Below are positions 26,682 through 34,529 of a stretch of 54,445 nt of DNA, in pieces. The DNA comes from Cryobacterium sp. N22 (GTDB lineage: Bacteria > Actinomycetota > Actinomycetes > Actinomycetales > Microbacteriaceae): contig NZ_PJJP01000017.1 in NCBI RefSeq assembly GCF_002929555.1, forward strand, positions 1-54,445, given 5' to 3'. The notes under the pieces are model-generated. The model did not search any database. It saw only the letters and a program-made list of their open reading frames with translations, and was not told the DNA's origin. The position numbers and the translations under genes were made by a program. Numbering within the stretch: position 1 is the stretch's first letter; each line of letters starts with the position of its first letter.

Positions 26682-27419
26682 CTATACGCGCTCCCCCGGG
26701 ATCACTGCTGAGTTTTGTTGCCAGGGAACGTAGTCGGTTCGACCTTCCCACGAGCCGTGCTCCGACAGCGGCCTGAAGCGCAGCGTCGTGAACTCGTGGT
26801 GGAAATCTCGGCGGTCGCGTTCGGTCATCGCGTCAGCATGGCGGCGAGCAGCCTCACCATCATCGCGGCCGAACACCATCCCTGTCATCGCTTGGGTGCT
26901 GGTCCAGATCGAGAACGTCGACACCGTCCGCGGCAATCGGATGGCCGCCATGGCCAGTGTTGCCTCGGGATGGTCCCGGATCTGGCGCTCGACGGGGCGG
27001 CCCCAGCGGATGAATCGGGGTAGTTCGGGCAGACGCATGCGGGCCAGTGTTACGGCAACCACGGGCTCATCGTGCTCTAAGCGCTCTGCCGTGCCTGGCA
27101 TCGGGGCCAGCTCGCGCACTTCACCCCAACGGCGCACGAACTCAAGCCTGACATGCCAGCCCTCGTTCAGCTTCCGGCCGAATGGGTGCTGAGCGAGAAA
27201 GTCGAGAAGGGCTGCCTCGTCCTCCCACTCCGCGAACACCGCCATCCGCTGCAACTGCATCCGGCGCGGGGAGATCACGGCTGCCCCCAACTGCATCCCG
27301 GCGAGCACTTCGATGTGGCGCAGGCCAGGAGCCTTCGGCGCCGAAAGGAGCGCACCGGCAGCCCTGAACAGTGGCATGTGCGCGAGGTGGAAGGAGTAAA
27401 AGGATGTCAACGAGACCAC
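26682..27419 (-). CDS. Spheroidene monooxygenase (CrtA)-like protein
   Basis: A 245-residue protein resembling the CrtA family, whose founding member adds a keto group to spheroidene. Family-like segments are VVSLTSFYSFHLAHMPLFRA at the N-terminus, the APGLRHIEVLAGMQLG strand, MAVFAEWEDEAALLDFL, and the C-terminal FSIWTSTQAMTGMVFGRDDG and the histidine-rich HADAMTERDRRDFHHEFT. The GTG at 27419 was chosen by comparison with family N-termini; the open frame continues 82 residues upstream without family-like sequence. No other carotenoid gene is nearby, so a different substrate is likely. Confidence 0.75.
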   Translation of the reverse strand: MVSLTSFYSFHLAHMPLFRAAGALLSAPKAPGLRHIEVLAGMQLGAAVISPRRMQLQRMAVFAEWEDEAALLDFLAQHPFGRKLNEGWHVRLEFVRRWGEVRELAPMPGTAERLEHDEPVVAVTLARMRLPELPRFIRWGRPVERQIRDHPEATLAMAAIRLPRTVSTFSIWTSTQAMTGMVFGRDDGEAARRHADAMTERDRRDFHHEFTTLRFRPLSEHGSWEGRTDYVPWQQNSAVIPGERV

Positions 27420-27558
27420 TTCTGCATCGAATTCGGGCTGGCTATGCGTGGGGCCCAGACTATTCCTGCTCTGTGTCAAGCATGACTGGGCTTCATTCCA
27501 CGCGGCAGTCAGGCCACTCCGACGCGAGTTTGGCCAGAGGTTTCTGTGCGGTCCCCCG

Positions 27559-27564
27559 TAGAAT
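27559..27564 (+). promoter_or_regulatory. -10 element of the 6C RNA
   Basis: TAGAAT fits the TANNNT -10 of actinobacterial housekeeping promoters and lies about 7 bp before the expected RNA start. No good -35 was found at normal spacing. Confidence 0.55.
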
Positions 27565-27570
27565 TGATTC

Positions 27571-27644
27571 GTGACCTGAGGCGTCCCCCCACGCCAATTG
27601 TCACGTTGCGTCCCGCCGCGTCCCCCCACGCGGCGGGACGTTTT
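27571..27644 (+). ncRNA. 6C small RNA
   Basis: This intergenic stretch between two minus-strand genes encodes two hairpins on the plus strand, each with a loop of exactly six cytosines. Hairpin 1 is GGCGT-CCCCCC-ACGCC (27580-27595). Hairpin 2 has a perfect 12-bp stem, GTCCCGCCGCGT (27610-27621) with ACGCGGCGGGAC (27628-27639), and is followed by GTTTT, an intrinsic terminator. Two stem-loops with six or more cytosines each define the actinobacterial 6C RNA (B11/ncRv13660c-type in mycobacteria), which acts by pairing its C-rich loops with G-rich ribosome-binding sites of target mRNAs. The exact ends are estimated from the -10 and the T-tract. The rest of the 420-bp gap (27420-27840) holds no convincing gene. 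Confidence 0.85.
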
Positions 27645-27840
27645 GGGTGGAAGGTGATCCACCACAAACCAGTTGACTACGAAGCGCGCCGGCCCCCCAA
27701 AATCCTGCCCCCTGGTTCCCGGCGCACCATTGCCCTTATCCCCCCTTGGACATGTCTAACCCTACCTCTATCGGAACGGTGATCATCGCCCTGCGTGCCG
27801 ACCAGTCAGCCTTTTGTTCGTAGGTTTGCGGTGGAAGGTG

Positions 27841-28290
27841 CTACTCGGACAATCCGTCCTCCAGCAGCTTCGTGATCTTTCGAAGTGCTTCCGGTGACGT
27901 ATCCCCGAGGGTTCGGGCCGCGAAGTTGATCACTCGCTTGACTCGGATCATGCGGACCAACTCCAACTGGGAGTCGATACGCTCCGGCAGGTCATCGTCG
28001 GAACCGAGCAGGTACTCCGGTGCAATCCCGAAGAAGTTTGCGATCTCAGTGAGAAGCAGGACGTCACTGACCAGTGGGCCTTCCCCCCTGACCATGTACT
28101 GCCATCGGGCCCGCGAGAGCGAAACCTTCCTGGCTTTGAGACCGGCGGCGATCTCACGGTAGGTGTACGGGGTGTTTCCTTCGGCCACGACTACGTCGAG
28201 CAGCAGGTTCAGCTTGCGTGCAAGCTCCAGTTGCGGAGTGGGCAGCGGGGTCCCTGTCCCATCCGCATCATTGGGCATTTTGGTACTCAT
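27841..28290 (-). CDS. EspR-like XRE-family HTH regulator
   Basis: A 149-residue helix-turn-helix protein. The DNA-binding part resembles EspR/XRE proteins of actinobacteria: TPQLELARKLNLLLDVV, TYREIAAGLKARKVSLSRAR, then LTEIANFFGIAPEYLL; the C-terminal 60 residues are helical (RVKRVINFAARTLGDTSPEAL), a likely dimerisation domain as in EspR. The ATG at 28290 has GAGG five bases upstream and overlaps the end of the 7-TM gene by 23 bp, so it is translated as part of that operon. It is the last gene of the ImmA-DUF6545-XRE module. Confidence 0.85.
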   Translation of the reverse strand: MSTKMPNDADGTGTPLPTPQLELARKLNLLLDVVVAEGNTPYTYREIAAGLKARKVSLSRARWQYMVRGEGPLVSDVLLLTEIANFFGIAPEYLLGSDDDLPERIDSQLELVRMIRVKRVINFAARTLGDTSPEALRKITKLLEDGLSE

Positions 28291-29302
28291 CGGTCCTCGA
28301 GTCGTTTGCGGTCCCGCGAGATGTATCTGACGCCTGACGAATATGCTCTTCGATCCTCTGGATGAGCTTGACTTCGCGAGCTGAGAGTGACTGGTCGGGG
28401 TGGAGAAGGAGAGCGTCACGAACCTCGACGTAGCGGCGGTGGAGGTGTAACGCGTGGCTCCCCCGGAAGAAGAGCGCTACCCGTGATATCGGTGCTTCAA
28501 TGCTGAGCTCAGGTCGGTCAGCCAGCAGCCGCTCCCAGAGTGGGGTGACCTTCCACAGCAGCCGCCGGCTTCTGCCTGCGTCGCTCAGGGTCCTGGAAAC
28601 TCCGACCAGCAGACGGAGACCGAGACCAACCGAGAGGAGAACGGGTGCGAGGAGCGGGCACGCCACCGATAAGAAATCAACTATTGCGCTGACGTGGGTG
28701 CCACCTGTCGCCCTGTTGATCGCTACACCCATCTGAATGACGACGTAGAGCGACACGACTGCACACCCGGCAGAGATGATCACGAGTGCCGTCTTGAGCG
28801 TTGTGTCCGACTGACGTTTGTAGTCCGTCGAGCAAGCGACCATTGTCGAGATCGCGAGAACGATCAGCGCAATCCAGGTCGTGAAGCTGTAGACCAGCTG
28901 GCTCCAGTCGCCAGGGCCGATGAACTGGATGTTGTCAATGTTCCAGTCGCTGCCGAAGAAGAGGGCAGCCTGAACGAGGATGAGTCCGGTCGCTCCCCAC
29001 ACGGCTAGTCGCTTGCGCGTCGAGGTGAGTCCGGCTTTTGAGACAGCTGTCTGAATGAGGCAGTCGAACAAGGCCACACAGATGATGGCCGTCGCGTGGA
29101 AGATGAAATACGTTGTGTCGACTCCGCCCAAGAGCTCGTCGACGAATGCATACGGGCCGTCGGCGATCAGCGACATTGTGACAGCGAAGGCCACCATGAA
29201 CCAGAAAAGCAGACGCCGTTTCCCGCGGAGCGCGCTGGGCAGCAGGAGAAGTGTCGTGCCCCAGAGGGCCGCGAGCACCGCGTATTCGATCAGGGCGAAC
29301 AT
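28268..29302 (-). CDS. DUF6545/MAB_1171c-family seven-transmembrane protein
   Basis: A 344-residue integral membrane protein. Seven hydrophobic segments can be read in the first 230 residues (ALIEYAVLAALWGTTLLLL; LLFWFMVAFAVTMSLIA; FIFHATAIICVALFDCLI; LAVWGATGLILVQAALFFG; WIALIVLAISTMVA; LKTALVIISAGCAVVSLYVV; VACPLLAPVLLSVGLGL). The remaining 115 residues are hydrophilic and probably cytosolic, with WKVTPLWERLLADRPELSIE and a pattern HRRYVEVRDALLLH known in the MAB_1171c/DUF6545 group. Such proteins are annotated as putative transporters but are uncharacterised. The start overlaps the ImmA stop (TGATG), and the end overlaps the XRE gene. Confidence 0.82.
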   Translation of the reverse strand: MFALIEYAVLAALWGTTLLLLPSALRGKRRLLFWFMVAFAVTMSLIADGPYAFVDELLGGVDTTYFIFHATAIICVALFDCLIQTAVSKAGLTSTRKRLAVWGATGLILVQAALFFGSDWNIDNIQFIGPGDWSQLVYSFTTWIALIVLAISTMVACSTDYKRQSDTTLKTALVIISAGCAVVSLYVVIQMGVAINRATGGTHVSAIVDFLSVACPLLAPVLLSVGLGLRLLVGVSRTLSDAGRSRRLLWKVTPLWERLLADRPELSIEAPISRVALFFRGSHALHLHRRYVEVRDALLLHPDQSLSAREVKLIQRIEEHIRQASDTSRGTANDSRTDEYQNAQ

Positions 29303-29853
29303 CAGAGAACCTGCCCGAATCCGGTCTCGGCTCCGCGCCTGCTTATCGACGCGTCCTTCCGAAGAATCATCGCAAGCTCGTCCCCGATAGCCTCCGCCAT
29401 TGCTTCTTCCTCATCGGTGAAGCTGTTTCTGGACAGAGCCGAGACGATTGCGTTCATCGGGATGAGCGGTGCGAGAAGTGCGACCCTGTCGGCCGGAACG
29501 ATCATTTTCTTGTGGTTGAGGATCATGTGTCCGAATTCATGATTCAGGAACTGCTGCCGATGGACGGCCGAATCTGTTGGCGCGCAGTAGATCCGCTCAA
29601 ATTCTTCACCGGCCACCTCGAGCCAGAGCGCGCAGATTCCACTGTCGATCATTCCCTGAGGCGCCTGCACGATGACGATCTTTTTTTTGCGAATCTGCTC
29701 CATATGGTGGTGCAGAATGTCCGAGTTCAGGGGGCGTGGGAGGTCCATCTCCTGCACCAGTTGCTGAGCGCGTTGTTGCCGTGCTGCGTAGTCCACTATG
29801 GATCCGATTCTCGTGTCGATCCGCTGCGTCTCCCCTAGCCGGATCCAGCGCAT
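29302..29853 (-). CDS. ImmA/IrrE-family zinc metallopeptidase
   Basis: A 183-residue protein with the COG2856 zinc-peptidase signature: HEFGH at residues 105-109 (QQFLNHEFGHMILNH) and a downstream acidic stretch EEEAMAEAIGDELA supplying the third ligand and helix. In ICEBs1 and Deinococcus the family cleaves a cognate XRE repressor (ImmR, DdrO). It is the first gene of a three-gene overlapping operon that also encodes an XRE protein. The start at 29853 has no clear ribosome-binding site; a TATCAT hexamer at 29901-29906 on this strand could be its -10. Confidence 0.85.
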   Translation of the reverse strand: MRWIRLGETQRIDTRIGSIVDYAARQQRAQQLVQEMDLPRPLNSDILHHHMEQIRKKKIVIVQAPQGMIDSGICALWLEVAGEEFERIYCAPTDSAVHRQQFLNHEFGHMILNHKKMIVPADRVALLAPLIPMNAIVSALSRNSFTDEEEAMAEAIGDELAMILRKDASISRRGAETGFGQVL

Positions 29854-29939
29854 CTGAGACAGGGATGACTGCCGTCAGCATGGGATTACTCAAGGTCTCC
29901 ATGATAGCCACGAGCCAGCGCCAGTGGCGCCTGCAAGGC

Positions 29940-30860
29940 TCAGGCGGGTTTCCCGATCAGCCGATAATCCCGCGCCGACTGAATTCCGTTCTTGAAGAAC
30001 GTGCGGCTGAACCAGCCGATGTCGAACTCATAGGTCGCCCCGGGTATGAAGCTGGCTGCGATCTCGTCCTGGTTATCGCTGGTCACGCCCCAATGAACTG
30101 CGAGCGGACCGCAGTCCTGTGTCTTCACCAGAACGGATACGGTCGTAACTGACCCTCTCAATCCGCTTGAGGTCGTTCTCGGCTCGGCGGACACCACCTC
30201 GCACCGAATGGACTGGACATCCCTCGTGTCCAACCACGGACTGGCAAGGATGACCACGCCGAAGACGACCATGAGGATAACCAGCACAACCGACAACCGG
30301 CTCATCACCGTCGGTTTCTTGGGCGGTGGCGGCGTCCACGGAGTGGGCGGCGGAACCGGGCGGAGCCCGAGTTTGCGCAAACAGGCATTGAGCATCCGGA
30401 TATGCTCCACACCCGACCGGCGAGCGTCATCGGCCCTGCACTGCGCCGTCGTCCAACCGGCCTGCCGGTGTGCTGCCCACCGCCGACGGGCAGGCGCCGA
30501 GCGCACGAAGAGGGTTACAGCCACGGCGAAGGCAATAACCTGGCCTAGGGCTCCGAATATGAAGCCGGTGACGGCCATGTCGACGACCATGCCCTGATCG
30601 GTATATGCGGGGTTGCCGGCGCCTCCCACAATCCCCCAGTACGTTCCCCAGCCACCGATCAGAACGACAAAAAGCAGAGAATACCGCCACAGGTAGGACC
30701 AAAACAGCCAGTGGGACGGAGGCCCGCCGGCCACGACCGGAAGGGTACTTCCCGGCACGGTTCCCGCAGCTGCCCCGCTAGTTTCGGAATCTTGATGTGA
30801 AATCAGTCCCATTCCGACTACCCCCATCCCACGCGCGCCGGACCCCCCGAGCAGCCCCAT
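29940..30860 (-). CDS. Membrane protein of unknown function
   Basis: Up to 306 residues. There is a Gly/Ala-rich N-terminus, hydrophobic segments around YSLLFVVLIGGWGTYWGIVGG, VDMAVTGFIFGALGQVIAFAVA and, after a Pro/Lys linker (PPPTPWTPPPPKKP), LSVVLVILMVVFGVVILA; then an extracytoplasmic domain of about 100 residues containing SIRCEVVSAEPRT and a final RDYRLIGKPA. The two cysteines (IRCEV, TQDCG) may pair. The start is uncertain: ATGs at 30860, 30827 and 30812 are in frame and the last has GGGGGT upstream. No family recognised. It lies 86 bp before the ImmA gene on the same strand. Confidence 0.7.
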   Translation of the reverse strand: MGLLGGSGARGMGVVGMGLISHQDSETSGAAAGTVPGSTLPVVAGGPPSHWLFWSYLWRYSLLFVVLIGGWGTYWGIVGGAGNPAYTDQGMVVDMAVTGFIFGALGQVIAFAVAVTLFVRSAPARRRWAAHRQAGWTTAQCRADDARRSGVEHIRMLNACLRKLGLRPVPPPTPWTPPPPKKPTVMSRLSVVLVILMVVFGVVILASPWLDTRDVQSIRCEVVSAEPRTTSSGLRGSVTTVSVLVKTQDCGPLAVHWGVTSDNQDEIAASFIPGATYEFDIGWFSRTFFKNGIQSARDYRLIGKPA

Positions 30861-30936
30861 GCTAGCTTGCCTACGTCACACCAGATGCCGCCCTGAACAG
30901 GCAATCTTTTGACCAGGGGTCGCCACAGAAGCGCAA

Positions 30937-30966
30937 AGCCGCTCAGAACAGGTGTTCTGAGCGGCT
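30937..30966 (-). terminator. Terminator of ychF
   Basis: AGCCGCTCAGAACA (30937-30950) and TGTTCTGAGCGGCT (30953-30966) form a perfect 14-bp inverted repeat 28 bp past the ychF stop, followed on the minus strand by TTTGCG. It could also shield the neighbouring gene. Confidence 0.75.
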
Positions 30967-30993
30967 ATCGCAGAAGTCCTTGGGGGTCAGGAT

Positions 30994-32067
30994 CTAGACG
31001 TTGAAGCGGAACTCCACGACATCGCCGTCCTGCATGACGTATTCCTTGCCCTCGATACGAGCCTTGCCCTTGGCACGGGCTTCCACCACGGAGCCGGCGT
31101 CGATGAGGTCCTGGAACGCGAAGACCTCGGCCTTGATGAAGCCCTTCTGGAAGTCGGTGTGGATGACTCCGGCAGCCTGCGGGGCGGTCCAGCCCTTGTG
31201 GATGGTCCAGGCCCGCGTTTCCTTGGGGCCGGCGGTGAGGTAGGTCTGCAGGCCGAGGGTGTCGAAGCCGATGCGGGCGAGCTGGTTGAGTCCGCTCTCC
31301 TCCTGGCCGGTGGAGGCCAGCATCTCGGCGGCATCGTCTTCGTCGAGCTCGGCGAGCTCGGACTCGAGCTTGGCGTCGAGGAACACGGCGTTGGCCGGAG
31401 CGACGAGAGCGGCCAGCGTGGCCAGCTTCTCGGCATCCTGCAGCACAGCCTCGTCGACGTTGAAGACGTAGATGAACGGCTTGGTGGTGAGCAGGCCGAG
31501 TTCGCGGATGGGCTCGACGTCGATCTTCGACGCCGACAGCGGCTTGCCGGTGTCGAGGAAGGTCTGCGCCTCGAGCGCGGTCTTCAGAACGCTCGGGTCG
31601 AGCTTGCGGCCCTTGGTCTCCTTCTCGTACCGCACGATCGCCTTTTCCAGCGTCTGCAGGTCGGCGAGAACGAGCTCGGTGTTGATGGTCTCCATGTCGC
31701 CGGCCGGGTTGACCGCACCGTCGACGTGCACCACATCGGGGTCGGCGAAGCCTCGGATGACCTGCGCGATGGCGTCGGCCTCACGGATGTTGGCGAGGAA
31801 CTTGTTGCCCAGGCCCTCACCCTCGCTGGCGCCGCGCACGATGCCGGCGATGTCGACGAACGACACCGGTGCCGGCAACAGACGCTCGCTGCCGAACACC
31901 TTCGCCAGCTTCGCCAGGCGGTGGTCGGGCAGGTTGACGATGCCAACGTTGGGCTCGATGGTGGCGAACGGGTAGTTCGCCGCGAGCACGTTGTTCTTGG
32001 TCAACGCGTTGAAGAGGGTGGACTTGCCGACATTGGGCAGTCCGACGATTGCAATAGTAAGAGCCAC
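30994..32067 (-). CDS. ychF: YchF/OLA1 ATPase
   Basis: A 357-residue P-loop NTPase of the Obg-related YchF family, which prefers ATP and associates with ribosomes. The G1 loop is GLPNVGKSTLFN (residues 7-18), G3 is DIAGIVRGASEGEGLGNKFL, and the NKxD position is replaced by NVDE, the change that gives YchF its ATP preference. A TGS domain occupies the C-terminus (TDFQKGFIKAEV through EFRFNV). Length is normal. It is a single-gene unit ending in a strong hairpin. Confidence 0.96.
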   Translation of the reverse strand: MALTIAIVGLPNVGKSTLFNALTKNNVLAANYPFATIEPNVGIVNLPDHRLAKLAKVFGSERLLPAPVSFVDIAGIVRGASEGEGLGNKFLANIREADAIAQVIRGFADPDVVHVDGAVNPAGDMETINTELVLADLQTLEKAIVRYEKETKGRKLDPSVLKTALEAQTFLDTGKPLSASKIDVEPIRELGLLTTKPFIYVFNVDEAVLQDAEKLATLAALVAPANAVFLDAKLESELAELDEDDAAEMLASTGQEESGLNQLARIGFDTLGLQTYLTAGPKETRAWTIHKGWTAPQAAGVIHTDFQKGFIKAEVFAFQDLIDAGSVVEARAKGKARIEGKEYVMQDGDVVEFRFNV

Positions 32068-32177
32068 GAGAGTCCATGGTACCGGCTCAGACTCTGCGGA
32101 CGCGTCGATTCACGGCACGCACCGGCCGGCGGATGCCCACGGCACGGCAGCGTCGGTGGCGCGTGAGACCATGAGGC

Positions 32178-32795
32178 GTGCCCGTCAACTTCACCGCCAT
32201 CGATTTCGAAACCGCCAACTCCTCGGCCGCCTCGGCCTGCTCGGTCGGGTTGGTGAAGGTGCGCGACGGCGTGGTCGTCGACAAGATCGGCTGGTTCATC
32301 AAGCCGCCGCTAGGCCACGACGCGTTCCAGGAATGGAACATCCGCATCCACGGCATCTACCCCGAGCACGTGGCGGGCGCGCTGAGCTGGTCGCAGCAGC
32401 TGCCCAACCTCGTCGACTTCGCCGACGGCGACCTGCTCGTGGCGCACAACGCGGGCTTCGACCTGGGCGTGATCAAGACCGCATCCGCGATCACAGGCAT
32501 GACGGTGCCCGACTTCCGCTACGTCTGCAGCCTGCAGGTGGCCCGCAAGACCTACCACCTCGACTCCTACCGGCTGCCCGTCGCGGCGATGGCCGCCGGC
32601 TTCGAGGACTTCTCGCACCACAACGCCCTGGCCGACTCCGAGGCCTGCGCCGCGATCATGATCCACGCCGCCGATCGGCACGGCGCCGACACCATCGAAG
32701 ACCTCGCCCGTATCTGCGGGGTCAACGTGGGCGTGATCGGCCCGGTCGCCACCCTGGAACACCGCGCTACGCACGGCCCGATGGCGCTGAACTAG
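32178..32795 (+). CDS. DEDDh 3'-5' exonuclease (DNA polymerase III epsilon-like)
   Basis: A 205-residue DnaQ-like exonuclease. Motif I is AIDFET (Asp9, Glu11), motif II is VAHNAGFD, and motif III is HHNALADSEAC with the catalytic His and Asp. The sequence FTAIDFETANSSAASACSVG is typical of the standalone subgroup in actinobacteria. It starts with GTG at 32178. Whether it edits DNA or processes RNA cannot be told. Confidence 0.9.
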   Translation: MPVNFTAIDFETANSSAASACSVGLVKVRDGVVVDKIGWFIKPPLGHDAFQEWNIRIHGIYPEHVAGALSWSQQLPNLVDFADGDLLVAHNAGFDLGVIKTASAITGMTVPDFRYVCSLQVARKTYHLDSYRLPVAAMAAGFEDFSHHNALADSEACAAIMIHAADRHGADTIEDLARICGVNVGVIGPVATLEHRATHGPMALN

Positions 32796-32882
32796 CCGGC
32801 ACCTGGCTGAGTCGGCTTCTCCGGCCGCACGGCGCGCGCCGCGGCTCCCGGCGGTGTCGGTGGCCGCTGTCAGACTGGCCGC

Positions 32883-34208
32883 ATGGATCTCAGCGCCCTT
32901 CTCCTCGGCCTTCTTCTCGGTGTGCTCCTCGGTGCCCTCGTGAGCGCCGTGTTCTTCCAGCGCCGCCGGTCGGCCGCCCCCGCGGTCGACGATCCGGCCG
33001 TGCTCGAGGCCCGGCACCAGGTGGTGCTCGCCGACACCCGCGCCAGGGAGGCCGGCGTGCAGTCGCTGCTGCGGGAGGAACTCGCCTCGATGCAGGCCAC
33101 CGCCGACGGCCTACGTGACCAGATCGCCGACCAGCGGCGGCAGTACCGGGAAATCGTCGACCGGCAACGCGACGACCAGGCCGCCCGCACCGAACGGGAC
33201 CGGCAGGAGAGCCAGGTTCTGCAGGCGTTGGCCCCGGTGAAAGACAGCCTGGCGAACATGCAGCAGAAGGTTGCCGAGCTGGAGCAGCAGCGCAGCCTGC
33301 AGCACGGTGAGCTCACCGAACAGCTGCGCTCGGCCACCGAGTCCGAGGAACGGCTGCGCAGCACCGCGGAATCCCTGGCGTCGGCGCTCCGCGCGAACAA
33401 CACCCGCGGCGTCTGGGGCGAGACCCAGCTGCGCAGCGTGGTGGAGGCCGCCGGGCTCATCGAACGGGTCGACTTCGACGTGCAGTCCAGCATCACCTCG
33501 GATGCCGGCGCGGGCCGGCCCGACATGGTGGTGCACCTGCCGGGCGGCAAGAACATCGCCGTGGACGCCAAGGTGCCCTTCACCGCGTTCCTCGAGGCAA
33601 GCCAGATCCCGGCGACCGCGACCGGCGCGGATGGCGCCCAGCGCGCCGTGTTCATGAAGGCGCACGTGAAGGCCGTGCGCGACCACGTCACCGCGCTGGG
33701 CAGCAAGGCGTATTGGCAGGGCCTGGCGGCCTCCCCCGAACTCGTGATCGCGTTCATTCCCAGCGAGTCGCTGGTGTCGTCGGCGCTGGAGGCCGACCCG
33801 TCGCTGATGGAGTTCGCGTTCAGCAAACGGGTGGCGCTGGCCTCCCCCGTCACCCTGTGGTCGGTGCTGAAGACCGTGGCGTTCAGCTGGCAGCAGGATG
33901 TGCTCACCCACGACGCGCAGGTGCTCTTCGACCTCAGCCGCGAGCTGTACTCCCGGCTGGCCACCACCGCCACCCACATCGAGAAGCTCGGCCGGGCGAT
34001 CGAGCGCACCGTGAAGGACTACAACGGTTTCGTCGGCTCAATGGAACGCCAGGTGCTGCCCACCGCCCGCAAGCTCAGCGCCCTCGACGAGTCGAAGGTG
34101 CTGGCCCCGCTGGCGGGCATCGAAGAGACCCCGCGCGAGCTGGTGGCCTACGAGTTCGTCGCCGCTCTCGAGACCGACGCCCTGGAAGCCATCCCCACTC
34201 GGGACTGA
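32883..34208 (+). CDS. rmuC: DNA recombination protein RmuC
   Basis: A 441-residue protein of the RmuC family, which limits DNA inversions between short inverted repeats and is a predicted nuclease. There is an N-terminal membrane or coiled-coil anchor (LSALLLGLLLGVLLGALVSAV), a long coiled coil to about residue 165 (rich in Gln, Glu and Arg), then the conserved domain starting RGVWGETQLRSVVEAAGL with KNIAVDAKVPFTAFLEA and LVIAFIPSESLVSSAL. It starts 87 bp after the exonuclease gene. Confidence 0.92.
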   Translation: MDLSALLLGLLLGVLLGALVSAVFFQRRRSAAPAVDDPAVLEARHQVVLADTRAREAGVQSLLREELASMQATADGLRDQIADQRRQYREIVDRQRDDQAARTERDRQESQVLQALAPVKDSLANMQQKVAELEQQRSLQHGELTEQLRSATESEERLRSTAESLASALRANNTRGVWGETQLRSVVEAAGLIERVDFDVQSSITSDAGAGRPDMVVHLPGGKNIAVDAKVPFTAFLEASQIPATATGADGAQRAVFMKAHVKAVRDHVTALGSKAYWQGLAASPELVIAFIPSESLVSSALEADPSLMEFAFSKRVALASPVTLWSVLKTVAFSWQQDVLTHDAQVLFDLSRELYSRLATTATHIEKLGRAIERTVKDYNGFVGSMERQVLPTARKLSALDESKVLAPLAGIEETPRELVAYEFVAALETDALEAIPTRD

Positions 34209-34232
34209 GCCGCGCGGCTCACCCGCACGGTC

Positions 34233-34519
34233 TGCACCCGAGTTGCCAGTTCCGGCCCCCTCCGGAGCCCTGAGGGGGCACTAACTGCCATCTCGCCGGC
34301 GGCCGTGCACCCGAGTTGCCAGTTCCGGCCCCCTCGGGCATCCCGAACGGGCGTGAAGTGGCAACTCACCCGGCCGCCGTCACGCCGAGCCGCCGCAAAG
34401 TGCCCCTTCCGGAGAGTTGAAGGGGCTGTTTGCGGCACGTCGACGTGGGGTGCCTCCTCGACCTGCCGCCAAGTTCCCCTTCAGCGCCCGCGAAGGGTGC
34501 TTTCGCGGCGAGTCGGCAG
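34233..34519. repeat. Cluster of four palindromic repeat units
   Basis: This 321-bp gap between the convergent rmuC and EamA genes holds no gene but four imperfect palindromes. A 30-bp direct repeat beginning TGCACCCGAGTTGCCAGTTC occurs at 34233-34262 and 34306-34335; each copy is followed by its own inverse arm (the second ends GAAGTGGCAACTC). A third unit has arms at 34392-34409 and 34419-34436 (GCCGCAAA...CCCCTTC with GAAGGGGC...TTGCGGC), and a fourth spans 34463-34519 (CTGCCG...CGGCAG). They look like REP-type elements and may also terminate both genes. Confidence 0.75.
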
Positions 34520-34529
34520 GGGCCGCCGT

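Noticed and set aside
26682..30860. The region as an integrated mobile island
   Set aside because: Gene content looks accessory, but there is no integrase, transposase, attachment repeat or tRNA at the borders, and a 6C RNA inside it is usually chromosomal.
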